Shown: positions 8,760 through 17,646, counted from the stretch's first letter. The stretch: 64,000 nt of DNA from Streptomyces fragilis (GCF_003112515.1 NZ_BEVZ01000004.1:620001-684000); one strand, 5' to 3'. Translations and numbers: made by a program. The notes: generated by a model from the letters alone, not told the origin.

Positions 8760-9356
8760 TCACCCCAGCAGGGCGGCCGCGTGCCGGCGTGCCTCTTCGA
8801 GCCAGGTCCTGCGGGTCGCCTCGTCGGAGCCGGTGACCGTCCGGAACACGACCCGGCGGACGTCCTCGACCCCCACGTACGGCAGGACGCACGCCGCCCA
8901 GATCCGCTGGAGGGGGTCACCGAACACGGCGGCCTCCCTCTCGGCGGGCGTGTCGGAGGTGTTCAGCACCAGCGCCCGGCGGGCCCGCAGCATGCCGTCC
9001 GGCTCGCCCTCCGCGGTGCCCAGCTTGTAGGCGACGCCCGGCACGAACACCCGCTGCACCCACCCGGTCAGCACGGCGGGCGGCATGCCCCACCAGTTCG
9101 GGTGGACGAGGACCAGGACGTCCAGCGTGGCCACCTCCGCGCGGTGCAGCGCGACCTGCTCGTCGCCGTCGTCCGCCGCGCCGATCCGCACGGTCTCCGT
9201 CTCCTGCGCCGACAGCACCGCCGGGAAGCCCTCGGCGCACAGGTCGTGCGCGACGACCTCGCAGCCGCGGTCGCGCAGCTCCCCCACCACCGCGTCGAAC
9301 ACCGCGTGGTTGAAGCTCCCGGCCCGCGGATGAGCCAGATACACCCCTGCCCGCAT
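8760..9356 (-). CDS. NAD(P)H-dependent quinone oxidoreductase (flavodoxin-like)
   Basis: 198 residues of the flavodoxin-like NAD(P)H:quinone reductase family, which uses FAD/FMN to reduce quinones by two electrons. The first strand and phosphate loop read YLAHPRAGSFNHAV (7-20). The family signature HPNWWGMPPAVLTGW lies near residues 87-101, and the active-site region near GVAYKLGTAEG. The ATG at 9354-9356 starts exactly at the first beta strand and is preferred to the longer frame. No regulator is adjacent. Likely cytosolic, in quinone or electrophile detoxification. Confidence 0.85.
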   Translation of the reverse strand: MRAGVYLAHPRAGSFNHAVFDAVVGELRDRGCEVVAHDLCAEGFPAVLSAQETETVRIGAADDGDEQVALHRAEVATLDVLVLVHPNWWGMPPAVLTGWVQRVFVPGVAYKLGTAEGEPDGMLRARRALVLNTSDTPAEREAAVFGDPLQRIWAACVLPYVGVEDVRRVVFRTVTGSDEATRRTWLEEARRHAAALLG

Positions 9357-9421
9357 CGTCACTCCCCGTCCCCGTCCCCTCGTCGTCAGGCCCCGACTGT
9401 TCCACTGCGGCAGCGCCCGCC

Positions 9422-9466
9422 ACAACCGCCACGACCGTCACGACCGTCACGACCGCCGCGACCGTC
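9422..9466. repeat. 9-bp tandem repeat
   Basis: Five adjoining units of a 9-bp sequence close to ACGACCGTC, the second and third identical. It lies between the start of the oxidoreductase gene and the terminator at 9491-9541. Third-position composition gives no support for a short gene here. Confidence 0.75.
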
Positions 9467-9490
9467 ACGGGCATCGACGACGGCATGGAC

Positions 9491-9541
9491 GACGGCCCCC
9501 CGGAGAGCCCCCGTCGTCGTGGCAGGGGTCGGGGGGCCGTC
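9491..9541. terminator. Hairpin terminator 3' of the DUF3662/ATPase gene
   Basis: A 12-bp stem GACGGCCCCCCG / CGGGGGGCCGTC with a further C-run/G-run pairing inside the loop. It lies 46 bases beyond the stop of the gene ending at 9587 and would end leftward transcription before the oxidoreductase gene. Confidence 0.7.
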
Positions 9542-9586
9542 CGGGTGGTGACGGGTCTTCTCGCCCGGGTGCCTGTTGGGGGGGAG

Positions 9587-12016
9587 TCAGCTCCAGGCGG
9601 GGGCGGTGAACATGCTGGCCGCGTTGTACCCGGCGTGCGGGTAGGAGGCGCCCCAGCCGGCGGCCTCGGGCTGGGTGCGGTGGAAGTCCGCGGCCACCAG
9701 CGTCGCCAGATCGAAGTAGGCCTCGCGGGTCCGCGGCTTGAGCTGGTCCAGGTCGACCTCGGCGCCCGTGGCGAGGTGCTCGTCGAAGGGGACGATCACG
9801 ACGCCCCGGCAGCGGGCGTGGAAGTGGTGCACCACGTCGTCCACCCGCACGTTCTTGCTCTTCCGGCGGGCCTCGGAGATCACCGTGATGCTCCGCTGGA
9901 CGAGGTCCTCGTAACCGTGCGCGTTGAGCCAGTCCAGGGTGGTGCTGGCGCTGGTCGCACCGTCCACGCTGGGCGTGGCGACCAGGATCAGCTGGTCCGC
10001 GTGGTCGAGGATGCCCCGCATGGCGCTGTGCAGCAGGCCGGTGCCGGAGTCGGTGAGCACGATCGGGTAGTGCTGGCCGAGGCAGCCGATCACCTGCCGG
10101 TAGTCCTCCTCGCTGAACGCCGTGGACAGCGCGGGGTCCGCCTCGTTGGCGAGGATCTCCAGCCCGCTCGGGGACTGGGACGTGAAGCGCCGGACGGCCA
10201 TGTAGTTGTCGATGTTCGGGATCTCGGCCACCAGGTCGCGGATGGTGGCACTGGTCCCGCAGCGCACCCGCCGGCTGAGGGTTCCGGCGTCCGGATTCGC
10301 GTCGATCGCGACGACGCGGTCCTGCCGCTCGGTGGCGAGGGTGGCGCCCAGGGCGGTCGTGGTGGTCGTCTTGCCCACTCCGCCCTTGAGGCTGATGACG
10401 GCAATCTTGTGGCACTGGGTCACCGGGGTGCGCAGGACGGCCAGCTTCTGCTCCCGCTCCCGCTCCGCCTTCCTGCCGCCGATGCGCAGGCGGTTCAGGC
10501 CGCGGCGTTCGCGGGGCTGCTTGCGCAGCAGGCGGGCGGAGGAGAGCTCGACCGCGGCGCTGAGCCCCAGGCCCCCGGCGCGAGCGGCCGGGTCCGGCGC
10601 CGGCCAGTGCGCCTGGCCGTAGTGGCCCGGCGGTCCGTAGGGCTGCGGCATTCCCGGAGCGCCGGGCGGCGGCGCGTACCCGCCCCAGCCCGCCTGGGGG
10701 CCGTGCGGAGGCGGCGGCGGGTGCTCCACGCCGGGGCCGTTGCCGGGGCCCGCGCCGTGCACGGCGGGCGCGTGGTGCGCGGCGGGCGCGTGGTGCGCGG
10801 CGGGCGCGTGGTGCGCGGCGGGCGCAAAGTGCTGCTGCTGCGCCGGGCCGGGAGGTACCGGGGCCTGCCCCACGGCGTTCGGGTGCCCGTCGGCCGGGGC
10901 CTGCGCGGGCGTCGGCACGAGGTCGGCCCCGTCGGATCCCTCCGGCCTCCGGTCGGTCGTGGGGCTGCCGCCGGAGGCGTCGCGGTCGTTGGTCACGGTG
11001 GGTCCTTTCGCATGGGTGGGAGATCCGTCGGGCACCGGGTCGGCGGCATGACGACAGCCCTGCTCCGCGGCCGACGGCAGGGACCGGCGGCCGGAGCGGA
11101 GGCGTGCGGCGTCCGCGCGGGGCGGACCGTCGGAAGCGGCGGCGGGAGGGACCGGCGGTCCCGCCGTGGCGAGGCTCCTGCCCCGCGGCTCGGACGAGCG
11201 GGTGCGGCGCCGGGGGCCGGCGTCACGCTTCCGGCGGGGCGTCCGCCCGACGTCCGCGGGGGTGAGCGCTGGGGTGAGCGCGGGGGTGAGCGCGGGACGC
11301 GCCCCGGACACCGGGGGGAGGGCGCGTGGCTGCCGGCCTGCTCGCGCCATCACGGCCACCCCCGTGTGGTCCGCGCCGGGCTCCAGCGGGCGTGGCGGTT
11401 TCACCGAACCGGTGGGCGCGCTCGGGGGGTAGACACGGGCGAGTGTGCCGTCCTGGGTGAAGGTCAGACCGAGGGATATGAACTGTTCGACGGTCAGCAC
11501 CCGCTTCTCCCCCCGCACGACGTGCGGGGGCGGCTGCCAGGCCGGGCCACGCTCCTTGCCCAGCCCGGCCTTGCCCAGCCCGGCCGACATCGCGTACGTG
11601 GTGTGGAGCCACTCGTTGGCCTGCAGGGCGCGCTGCACGTCGGGCGGGACCTCGACGCGGCTGCGCACCCGGAACCGTCCGGCCTTGAGCTGCGGGGTGC
11701 GCTGCAGCTGCACCTTCAGCGGACCCACGAACGAGTAGTGCTGCTGCTCGGCGTACTCGCGGAGCTTGTGCACCAGTTCCTCGCCGAGCATGACCAGGCA
11801 CGAGCTCTGCACCTCGTGATCGCCCGGGTTCAGCTCGATGACGAAGCAGTTGGGCACGATGACGCAGTCGCGGTCCCAGATCCTGGCATTGATGTCGCAC
11901 TCGCGTTTGAGTGCGCCGATGTACTCCACGGGCTGGACCGCGGACTTGAACACCTTGGCGAACGCGCCGTTCACCATGGTCTCGAAACTTCGTTCTATTT
12001 TGTTCAACGCCCCCAC
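9587..12016 (-). CDS. DUF3662 (FhaA N-terminal) domain in frame with MinD/ParA-like ATPase (SCO5717-like)
   Basis: One open frame of 809 residues. The GTG at 12014-12016 follows GGAGG. Residues 1-130 match the N-terminal domain of FhaA/DUF3662 proteins ([23 protein letters not shown], then [15 protein letters not shown]). Residues 130-340 are low complexity and include [12 protein letters not shown]. From 341 there is a Pro/His-rich stretch with three HHAPAA hexads, then a ParA/MinD ATPase from about 530: deviant Walker [24 protein letters not shown], and VLTDSGTG. The C-terminal half resembles the Streptomyces 'SCO5717 family growth-regulating ATPase'. A second good start lies inside: GTG at 10994-10996 with AAAGGA six bases upstream. 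Two proteins, or a fusion plus a short product, are therefore possible. The gene is divergent from the RING-TerD gene. Confidence 0.8.
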   Translation of the reverse strand: MGALNKIERSFETMVNGAFAKVFKSAVQPVEYIGALKRECDINARIWDRDCVIVPNCFVIELNPGDHEVQSSCLVMLGEELVHKLREYAEQQHYSFVGPLKVQLQRTPQLKAGRFRVRSRVEVPPDVQRALQANEWLHTTYAMSAGLGKAGLGKERGPAWQPPPHVVRGEKRVLTVEQFISLGLTFTQDGTLARVYPPSAPTGSVKPPRPLEPGADHTGVAVMARAGRQPRALPPVSGARPALTPALTPALTPADVGRTPRRKRDAGPRRRTRSSEPRGRSLATAGPPVPPAAASDGPPRADAARLRSGRRSLPSAAEQGCRHAADPVPDGSPTHAKGPTVTNDRDASGGSPTTDRRPEGSDGADLVPTPAQAPADGHPNAVGQAPVPPGPAQQQHFAPAAHHAPAAHHAPAAHHAPAVHGAGPGNGPGVEHPPPPPHGPQAGWGGYAPPPGAPGMPQPYGPPGHYGQAHWPAPDPAARAGGLGLSAAVELSSARLLRKQPRERRGLNRLRIGGRKAEREREQKLAVLRTPVTQCHKIAVISLKGGVGKTTTTTALGATLATERQDRVVAIDANPDAGTLSRRVRCGTSATIRDLVAEIPNIDNYMAVRRFTSQSPSGLEILANEADPALSTAFSEEDYRQVIGCLGQHYPIVLTDSGTGLLHSAMRGILDHADQLILVATPSVDGATSASTTLDWLNAHGYEDLVQRSITVISEARRKSKNVRVDDVVHHFHARCRGVVIVPFDEHLATGAEVDLDQLKPRTREAYFDLATLVAADFHRTQPEAAGWGASYPHAGYNAASMFTAPAWS
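10771..10824. repeat. 18-bp triplicate coding repeat (HHAPAA)
   Basis: Three perfect 18-bp units starting GCGTGGTGCG, each encoding the hexapeptide HHAPAA on the minus strand, in the linker before the MinD-like domain. Confidence 0.85.
10994..11010 (-). promoter_or_regulatory. Internal ribosome binding site and GTG start
   Basis: On the minus strand AAAGGA is followed by six bases and GTG (10994-10996), in frame with both the upstream DUF3662 domain and the downstream ATPase. The roughly 20 codons before it are unusually rich in A/T at third positions (TGT CGT CAT, GGA TCT, AAA GGA), as expected for an untranslated gap. Translation of a separate 469-residue ATPase from here is likely. Confidence 0.65.
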
Positions 12017-12355
12017 TACGGCCTCCGGGGTGACGATCCGCCGTGACTTGATCAGACGATCCGAAGAGATTGCGGATAGTGGTGATATAGCCACCCGGCG
12101 TGATCAGGCGCGGCGTGTCGCCGGAATTCACCGGATCGGTCGCCGGACCGGCCTCTCCCGGGCGACGCCCAGGCGCCGGCCCCCGGGGAAAATTCGTTTG
12201 GCGACCATCGGGGGATGTGGTCGGATCGGGGGCAACGGGGGCGGCTCCCCGGCGTGCATCCTTCTCACCTTCTTGAAAAGACCCGGCGCGCCCACTCTCC
12301 GTCCCCGTTCTTCGTTGTTCTTCGTTGTTCTTCGTTTCCGCCGTCCCAGGCCGTC
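12017..12355. promoter_or_regulatory. Divergent control region of the DUF3662/ATPase and RING-TerD genes
   Basis: About 340 bases without a gene. The stretch 12035-12095 is clearly more A/T-rich than its surroundings and includes an imperfect inverted repeat GGTG...CACC around 12080; it probably carries the leftward promoter. A 10-bp unit GTTCTTCGTT is repeated three times without change at 12307-12336, just upstream of the rightward GTG start. No confident -35/-10 pair could be assigned. Confidence 0.5.
12307..12336. repeat. Three perfect 10-bp direct repeats
   Basis: Unit GTTCTTCGTT at 12307, 12317 and 12327. The 10-bp period puts the units on one face of the helix, twenty bases before the proposed start of the RING protein. 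Confidence 0.85.
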
Positions 12356-15127
12356 GTGGGGGATCTCCTGTTGCTGCTCGCCGCCGAGTCCGTACTGCTG
12401 CGCCGCATCCGGACCGTGTACGTGGACCCGGCGTCCGCGTCCGGCGGCGGAACGGGGCCGGGCGGACCGGCACTGCGCCGGCTGGAGGCCGAGCTGCTCG
12501 GCCGCGGTCACGTGCTCACCCTGGCCCTGCACGAGGCGCTCGCCTCCCTGACGCCCGAGGACCTGGCGGCCGCGCACACCCGGCTGGTCGGGCTGGTCGA
12601 CGCCCTGCTCGGCTCCGACCGCACCCACACGCCGCTCTTCCGGGGCTTCCCGCGCACCGTGCCCCGGGACACCGAGGCGCTGTACGTGGACCGGGTCTTC
12701 GCGTTCCTGCTGCAGCAGCCGGACCAGCCCTGCGTGCTGTGCGGCGAGGGGCGCACGGTGTTCCCCGTCTCGCCCTGCGCGCATCTGGTGTGCCGCCTGT
12801 GCTGGGACGGCTCCGACTACGCGGGCTGCCCGGTCTGCCACCGCCGCGTCGACGCCGACGAACCCTTCCTGCGACCGGTGCGGGCCGTCGGAGCCGCCAA
12901 GGCCCCGGTGCCCGGTCCGCTGCGACTGCTGTGCCTGGGCACCGACCGGGCCCGGGACGCCACGGGTGTGGTGGACGCCCTGCTGGCCCGCCGCACCCCG
13001 CTGTCCCCGCAGGACCGGGACGACCTGCTCACCCTGCTCCCGCTCACCCCGGCCGGCCGGGGCGTGCTGCCGGCGGAGATCCCGGTCCGCGAGACCAAGG
13101 CGACGGTGCTGGGCGCGCTGGTGCGCGAGGCGTGGGACGGTCCGCGGGTCCGGACCCTGCTGGCCGAGCGGCTCACCACCGCCACCGACGTGCTGCGACT
13201 GCTCGCCGTGCTCTCCGGCGGCGACGCCGGCCTGGTCTCCCCGTCGCGCTTCACCACCCTGCCCCGCCCACTGCGGCGTGACCTCCTCGCGGTCCTCGAC
13301 GGCCTGCCCACGCCGTACCTGGTGGAGGACGTGCTGCGTCACCCCACGGCGTGGAAGCGCGCCGCGGAGGTCCTGCACCCCTTCGAGCGGCACGCCCGCC
13401 ATCCGCGTGCCGCGCTCGCCTTCGCCGTCCTCCGGCGGACGCCGGTCGATCCCGGCACCTCCCTCGGCTCCGCCCTGCTGAAGACGGCCGCCGCGCATCC
13501 TGACGCCGTCCGCGCCGACGAGGGTCCCGCCGCCGACGACCCCACCGGTGGCGGCCCCATCGGTGGCACCGCCGCCGACGACGCCCCCGCCGGCGGCCGC
13601 CGGATCCGTCCGGCCACCTGGGCCGGGCGGCTGGAGCAGGCGATCGCCGAGGGCGACGCGGGCCGCGCCGCGCTGATCGCCGGGGAGCGTCCCGGCGAAC
13701 TGCTGCGCCGGCTCGACCAGTTGCTGCGCCTGCACACCTCCGAGGAGCTGGCGCCCGAGCTGGAGCGGGCCTTGCTGCGCGGGCTGCCGAAGGTGGGCCC
13801 CGGCCCGCTGCTGTCGGCGTTCGGCGCGCTGCGGGTCAGGTCCGAGGACCGCACCGGCCGCCGCCGGGTCTTCTTCCCGCGCGGCGACGTCACCCGTGCC
13901 CTGACCGTCCCCGAGCGGCGTGCGCCCCTGCCCGCCGCGCTGGTCACGGCCGCGGTCACCCTGCTGCGCGCCGAGGTGCTGCGCCGCTTCACCGCCGGGG
14001 AGCCGTACGCGCTGTCGGTGCTGGACGCGGGCCTGGCCGACCTGACCGTGCCGTTCACCGAGCGCTCCACCGCGAAGTCCCTGGTGGCGGTCCCCCGCGG
14101 CAGCACCCAGACCCTGCCCCCGGGCGCGGTGCTGCGGCTGTTCCTGCACTGGACCGAACCCGAGGGCATGCGCACCGACCTCGACCTGTCGGTCGCCTTC
14201 TTCGACGCCGACTGGACGTTCACCGGCCTGTGCGACTACACCAGCCTGGTGCACGGCGCGAAGGCCGCGGTCCACTCCGGCGACCTGACCTCCGCCCCCG
14301 CGCCGCGCGGCGCCACCGAGTACGTCGACCTGGACCTCAAGCGGCTGGCCGGCCAGGGCGACGTGTACGCCGTCCCCCTGGTCCTCAGCTACAACAACGT
14401 GCCGTTCGAGGAGCTGGGGGACGCCTTCGCGGGCTTCATGGCGCTGCCGGCGCAGGGCCCGCGCGACGCCTCCTACGATCCGCGCGCGGTCCGTCAGCGC
14501 TTCGACCTGGCGGGCGACTCCAAGGTGTGCCTGCCGATGATCGTGGAGCTGGGCCGCCGCCGGGCCCTGTGGACGGACACCCACCTGCCGGCCACCGGCG
14601 GCTTCCAGAGCGTCGGCTCGCACGGCGGCGCCCTGACCGCCGTGGCGCGGGACCTGTGGGAGCAGTTCGGCTCCGGCAGCCGGACGACCCTGTGGGACCT
14701 GACGGTATGGCGGGCCGCGGCACGCTCGCCCGAGGTCGCCGTCGTGTGCCGGGAGCCGGAGCCAGCGCTGCTCCGCTTCCGGCGGCGCCCGGACGAGGAC
14801 ACCGCCGCCTTCGCCGTGCGGGTGCACTCCCTGCACGCCCCCGAGGAGCGGCTGCCGCACCCGGACCCCTCCGCGGCGGCGGCCGAACTCGCCGCCGGCG
14901 CACGGGTGTTCCTCGCCACGGTGCACGGGGACATCGGCCCCGCGGGAGCCACCGGCACCTGCTACCGCCTGTTCCCCGGAGCCGGCGACGCCTCGGAGTC
15001 CCTGACCCGGGTGGCCGCCGGCGACCTGGTCGCCGAACTCACCCCCGCCCCCACCGCGGCCCCCGCCCTCCCGTCGCCCCGCCCCGCCGGTGATACCGCC
15101 CCGCTCCCGCCCCGGCGCGCCGAGTGA
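12356..15127 (+). CDS. RING finger / TerD-like protein (MXAN_6230/SCO0854 family)
   Basis: 923 residues from the GTG at 12356. A complete C3HC4 RING finger is visible: C126-x2-C129-x11-C141-x-H143-x2-C146-x2-C149-x8-C158-x2-C161. Such binuclear zinc fingers are typical of eukaryotic ubiquitin ligases and rare in bacteria. A helical Leu/Ala-rich middle region follows. At about 605-745 lies a TerD-like domain (LDLSVAFFDADW, EYVDLDLKRL, VLSYNNVPFEEL.DAFAGFM), the calcium-binding fold of tellurite/stress-resistance loci. The architecture matches the family NCBI names MXAN_6230/SCO0854 RING domain-containing protein. The function is unknown. The start is inferred: it begins the first conserved-looking helix GDLLLLLAAESVLLRR, and no strong ribosome binding site is present. 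Confidence 0.85.
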   Translation: MGDLLLLLAAESVLLRRIRTVYVDPASASGGGTGPGGPALRRLEAELLGRGHVLTLALHEALASLTPEDLAAAHTRLVGLVDALLGSDRTHTPLFRGFPRTVPRDTEALYVDRVFAFLLQQPDQPCVLCGEGRTVFPVSPCAHLVCRLCWDGSDYAGCPVCHRRVDADEPFLRPVRAVGAAKAPVPGPLRLLCLGTDRARDATGVVDALLARRTPLSPQDRDDLLTLLPLTPAGRGVLPAEIPVRETKATVLGALVREAWDGPRVRTLLAERLTTATDVLRLLAVLSGGDAGLVSPSRFTTLPRPLRRDLLAVLDGLPTPYLVEDVLRHPTAWKRAAEVLHPFERHARHPRAALAFAVLRRTPVDPGTSLGSALLKTAAAHPDAVRADEGPAADDPTGGGPIGGTAADDAPAGGRRIRPATWAGRLEQAIAEGDAGRAALIAGERPGELLRRLDQLLRLHTSEELAPELERALLRGLPKVGPGPLLSAFGALRVRSEDRTGRRRVFFPRGDVTRALTVPERRAPLPAALVTAAVTLLRAEVLRRFTAGEPYALSVLDAGLADLTVPFTERSTAKSLVAVPRGSTQTLPPGAVLRLFLHWTEPEGMRTDLDLSVAFFDADWTFTGLCDYTSLVHGAKAAVHSGDLTSAPAPRGATEYVDLDLKRLAGQGDVYAVPLVLSYNNVPFEELGDAFAGFMALPAQGPRDASYDPRAVRQRFDLAGDSKVCLPMIVELGRRRALWTDTHLPATGGFQSVGSHGGALTAVARDLWEQFGSGSRTTLWDLTVWRAAARSPEVAVVCREPEPALLRFRRRPDEDTAAFAVRVHSLHAPEERLPHPDPSAAAAELAAGARVFLATVHGDIGPAGATGTCYRLFPGAGDASESLTRVAAGDLVAELTPAPTAAPALPSPRPAGDTAPLPPRRAE

Positions 15128-15192
15128 CGGCGGCGCCACGCTCCCCCGGGGTCGCGTGAGGCCTCCCCGGCGCTGGGCCGGCGCGGCGCGTG

Positions 15193-15747
15193 CTACCGCT
15201 CCGGCCGCCGGTCTCGCACGAGGGTCGCCAGGAAGTCCTCGACCTCCTTCGACGTCCTCAGCCGGTGGAAGGCCAGGTGCCGGTTCCGCGGGTCGCGCAT
15301 GGCCGACTCGTAGCGCTCCTGGACGCGGGGGTACGAGGTCCACGCCCACCACAGGATCGAGTCCTCGCCGCGCCAGAAGTGCAGACCACTCCAACTCTCG
15401 CGGTTGCCGTTCCACAACTCCTGCCGGGTCGCCGCTCTCCGCACGGTCCGGCGCAGGCAGCGCCACATCACCCGCCACCGGGAGGGGTTGACCCACACGA
15501 CGGTGTTGGCCCGGTCCCACGCGAGGGTGCCGATCTTGCTCTGGTAGTTGCCGTCCACGATCCAGGCGTCGGCGGCCGTGGCCCGCCGGACCCGCTCGCT
15601 CAGCTCCTCGGCCGAGGCCTCGGACCAGCCGGGCCCCCAGTGCAGCGCGTCCAGTTCGATGTACGGGACACCGAGGACGTCGGAGAGCCGCCGCGCCACC
15701 GTGGACTTCCCCGACCCCGAACACCCCACCACCGAAACCCGCTCCAC
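15193..15747 (-). CDS. P-loop adenylate-kinase-like (topology modulation) protein
   Basis: 184 residues of the small P-loop kinase group often annotated as DNA topology modulation protein FlaR or adenylate kinase-like. Walker A GCSGSGKST is at the N-terminus. LDALHWGPGW and WIVDGNYQSK follow, the latter giving a Walker B-like aspartate, and there is an Arg-rich lid near CLRRTVRRAA. The substrate is unknown. The GTG at 15745-15747, with GGAGGGG ten bases upstream, places the P-loop at the usual distance from the start; the longer frame adds a poorly coding leader. It is convergent with the RING gene. Confidence 0.8.
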   Translation of the reverse strand: MERVSVVGCSGSGKSTVARRLSDVLGVPYIELDALHWGPGWSEASAEELSERVRRATAADAWIVDGNYQSKIGTLAWDRANTVVWVNPSRWRVMWRCLRRTVRRAATRQELWNGNRESWSGLHFWRGEDSILWWAWTSYPRVQERYESAMRDPRNRHLAFHRLRTSKEVEDFLATLVRDRRPER

Positions 15748-15965
15748 CGCGCCACGCCCCTCCGGTCCGACCGCCACTCCGACGCGCCATTCAACCGGAA
15801 CCCGCACCGCCGGACACCCGCCCCCGCGAGCCGGACACCCATCCCCAACTCACCGCCGGCGGGCGACCTTTCGACGCCACTCGAATCCATTGGACGCCCG
15901 CGAGCCCGGTGCCAGTCTGATCACGCAAGCGCAGGACGCACCCATCCGACCGCAGGAGAAACCCC

Positions 15966-16418
15966 GTGATCTTCGTCAACCTCACCACGACCGACCTCGA
16001 GCGCAGCAAGGCCTTCTACACGGCGCTCGGCTGCGACATCAACCCGATGTTCACCGACGAGAACGCCGCGTGCGTCGTCTGGGACGAGAACACCAACTTC
16101 ATGGTCCTCACCCACGGGCACTTCTCGCAGTTCACCGACAAGCGGATCGCCGACCCGCACGCGGTCGCCCAGGTGCTGGTGTCGTTCTCGCGTGACTCGC
16201 GGGAGCACGTCGACAAGACCGTCGACGCCGGCGTGGCCGCGGGCGGCCGCGAGCCGCGCGCCGCGCAGGACCACGGGTTCATGTACGGCCGTTCCCTGGA
16301 GGACCCGGACGGCAACATCCTGGAGTTCCTCTACATGGAGCCCCAGGCCGCCGCGCAGGGTCCGGAGGCGTACGTCGCCGAGCACGGCGCGGGGCCGGAC
16401 CCCGTTCCCGGGCGGTGA
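15966..16418 (+). CDS. VOC (glyoxalase-fold) family protein
   Basis: 150 residues with the paired beta-alpha-beta-beta-beta modules of the VOC superfamily: VNLTTTDLERSKAFYTALG at the start, and LEDPDGNILEFLYME at the end, where the last Glu is the usual metal ligand. Similar to the short PhnB/glyoxalase-like proteins of actinobacteria. The substrate is not predictable. GTG at 15966 with CAGGAG eleven bases upstream. Confidence 0.88.
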   Translation: MIFVNLTTTDLERSKAFYTALGCDINPMFTDENAACVVWDENTNFMVLTHGHFSQFTDKRIADPHAVAQVLVSFSRDSREHVDKTVDAGVAAGGREPRAAQDHGFMYGRSLEDPDGNILEFLYMEPQAAAQGPEAYVAEHGAGPDPVPGR

Positions 16419-16457
16419 CCTTGGCGGCGAGGACCCCGGACGCGCTCGTCCCCCGCG

Positions 16458-17447
16458 TCAGGCGCGGTGGACGAGCGCGTCGCCGAGCGGCGTGCGCGCG
16501 TGCAGCACGCGCCGCCCGGCGCGCCGGGAGGCGATGAGCCCCGCGGCGCGCAGGGCGTCGAGGTGATGGGACGCGGTGGAGGCCGCGATCCCGGCCTCTT
16601 CCGCGCTCTCCGTCGTCGACAGCGGCGTGCCGAGCGCGACGAGCACGGCGGCGCGGCTCTCCCCGAGCAGGCCCGCCAGCGCGTCCGCCGCATCGGCACG
16701 GTGCCACACCTCGGACACACCGAGCGCGGGGTAGAAGAGCGTCGGCTGCGCGGGCGGCTCGGTGAGCACCGCGCAGTGCCGCCCGAAGAACGACGGCACG
16801 AGCACGAGGCCCCGCCCCTGGCAGTCGACGGTCTCCTCGTGCCGTTCCATCCGCACGCGCACGGTGTCGAAGCCGGTGTCGGCGCTCCACTCGACGGCCT
16901 CGCCGAGATCGGCCGCCATCCCGGCCAGACCGTCCGCGGTCATCCGTCGCACCCGGGAGCCGATGTCCGCGTGCAGCATGCGTTCGACCTGCGGCCAGTA
17001 CGGCGCGAGTGCGACCTCCCAGAACGCCTCGACGTGCCGCACGATCATGGCGCGGATCCGCGCGGGATCGGCCGCCATCCTCTCGAGCGCGGCCCGCGCG
17101 ACGCCGGCGCTGCGGATCGCACGCTTGCGCAGGTCCACCGAGATCGGCTCGAGCGGCGCCTGCCGCAGCCGCTCGATCTCGTCCGCGGGCGTGAGGTCCC
17201 ACGACGGGGCCGACGTGAACAGATCGGGCGCGTAGCCGGTCTCACCCACGACCAGGCGCAGCAACTCCAGGGAGTCCCGCGGGACGTCGGCGCGGACGGC
17301 GCGCAGCCATCCCCACTGCAGCGGCTGCTCCTGCGGCCGCACGAGGGTCCGCACCGCGTGGACGATCTCGTGCCCCGGCGACACGCCGAAGCGGACGGTG
17401 GAGATGTCCTCCGAAGCCAGGCGGAACTCGACGTACTTCTGCGGCAC
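16458..17447 (-). CDS. ArsR-type regulator with DUF5937 domain (copy 1)
   Basis: About 329 residues. The N-terminal two thirds is the DUF5937 module (FRLASEDISTVRFGVSPGHEIVHAVRTL at the start, AFWEVALAPYWPQVERML in the middle, FYPALGVSEVW near the end). A winged-helix ArsR domain follows (TTESAEEAGIAASTASHHLDALRAAGLI, then GRRVLHART). A paralog at 61099-62094 controls an MFS pump by position. The GTG at 17445-17447 is inferred by alignment with that paralog; a GTG at 17475-17477 is also possible and no clear ribosome binding site was seen. The target is unknown because the neighbour on this side is the decayed island. Confidence 0.82.
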   Translation of the reverse strand: MPQKYVEFRLASEDISTVRFGVSPGHEIVHAVRTLVRPQEQPLQWGWLRAVRADVPRDSLELLRLVVGETGYAPDLFTSAPSWDLTPADEIERLRQAPLEPISVDLRKRAIRSAGVARAALERMAADPARIRAMIVRHVEAFWEVALAPYWPQVERMLHADIGSRVRRMTADGLAGMAADLGEAVEWSADTGFDTVRVRMERHEETVDCQGRGLVLVPSFFGRHCAVLTEPPAQPTLFYPALGVSEVWHRADAADALAGLLGESRAAVLVALGTPLSTTESAEEAGIAASTASHHLDALRAAGLIASRRAGRRVLHARTPLGDALVHRA

Positions 17448-17490
17448 GTCGAGCAGGCTACCGCCGGCCCGCCCCACCCGGCCGAGCGCG

Positions 17491-17568
17491 GTCCGGCTCG
17501 TCCAGCGCGAGCTGGAACGGGAACGTCTGCGGGAGCTGATCGCCGCAGCCGAGGCCGAACGCGGTCCG
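17491..17568 (+). pseudogene. C-terminal remnant of a ribbon-helix-helix type antitoxin
   Basis: The plus strand encodes RLVQRELERERLRELI followed by AAAEAERGP, a pattern typical of the C-terminal helix of CopG/ParD-like antitoxins (repeated R/E/L helix ending in E-x-GP). No start, no N-terminal half and no partner toxin are visible. It directly abuts the left edge of the relic island. This is a pattern-based call and could be coincidence. Confidence 0.35.
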
Positions 17569-17594
17569 AGGACTCCCCGCGGGCAGACACCTGG

Positions 17595-17622
17595 GCCCGA
17601 CCCGCCGACAAGCGGGTCGGGC
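17595..17622. terminator. Perfect hairpin at the left edge of the relic island
   Basis: An 11-bp stem GCCCGACCCGC / GCGGGTCGGGC with a six-base loop. It lies between the antitoxin remnant and the left 13-bp repeat, and would insulate the ArsR gene from leftward transcription out of the island. Confidence 0.65.
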
Positions 17623-17646
17623 AGCGCCTTCGACGGAACGTCAGAA

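Noticed and set aside
12131-12356. Upstream extension of the RING protein to 12215
   Set aside because: The added residues come from low-complexity DNA including the 10-bp repeat, with weak coding bias and no ribosome binding site.
13339-14223. Long minus-strand open frames opposite the RING gene (and similar frames opposite most genes)
   Set aside because: In this very GC-rich DNA the strand opposite a real gene is often free of stops. These frames are Arg/Ser/Pro-rich, lack third-position bias and lack ribosome binding sites.
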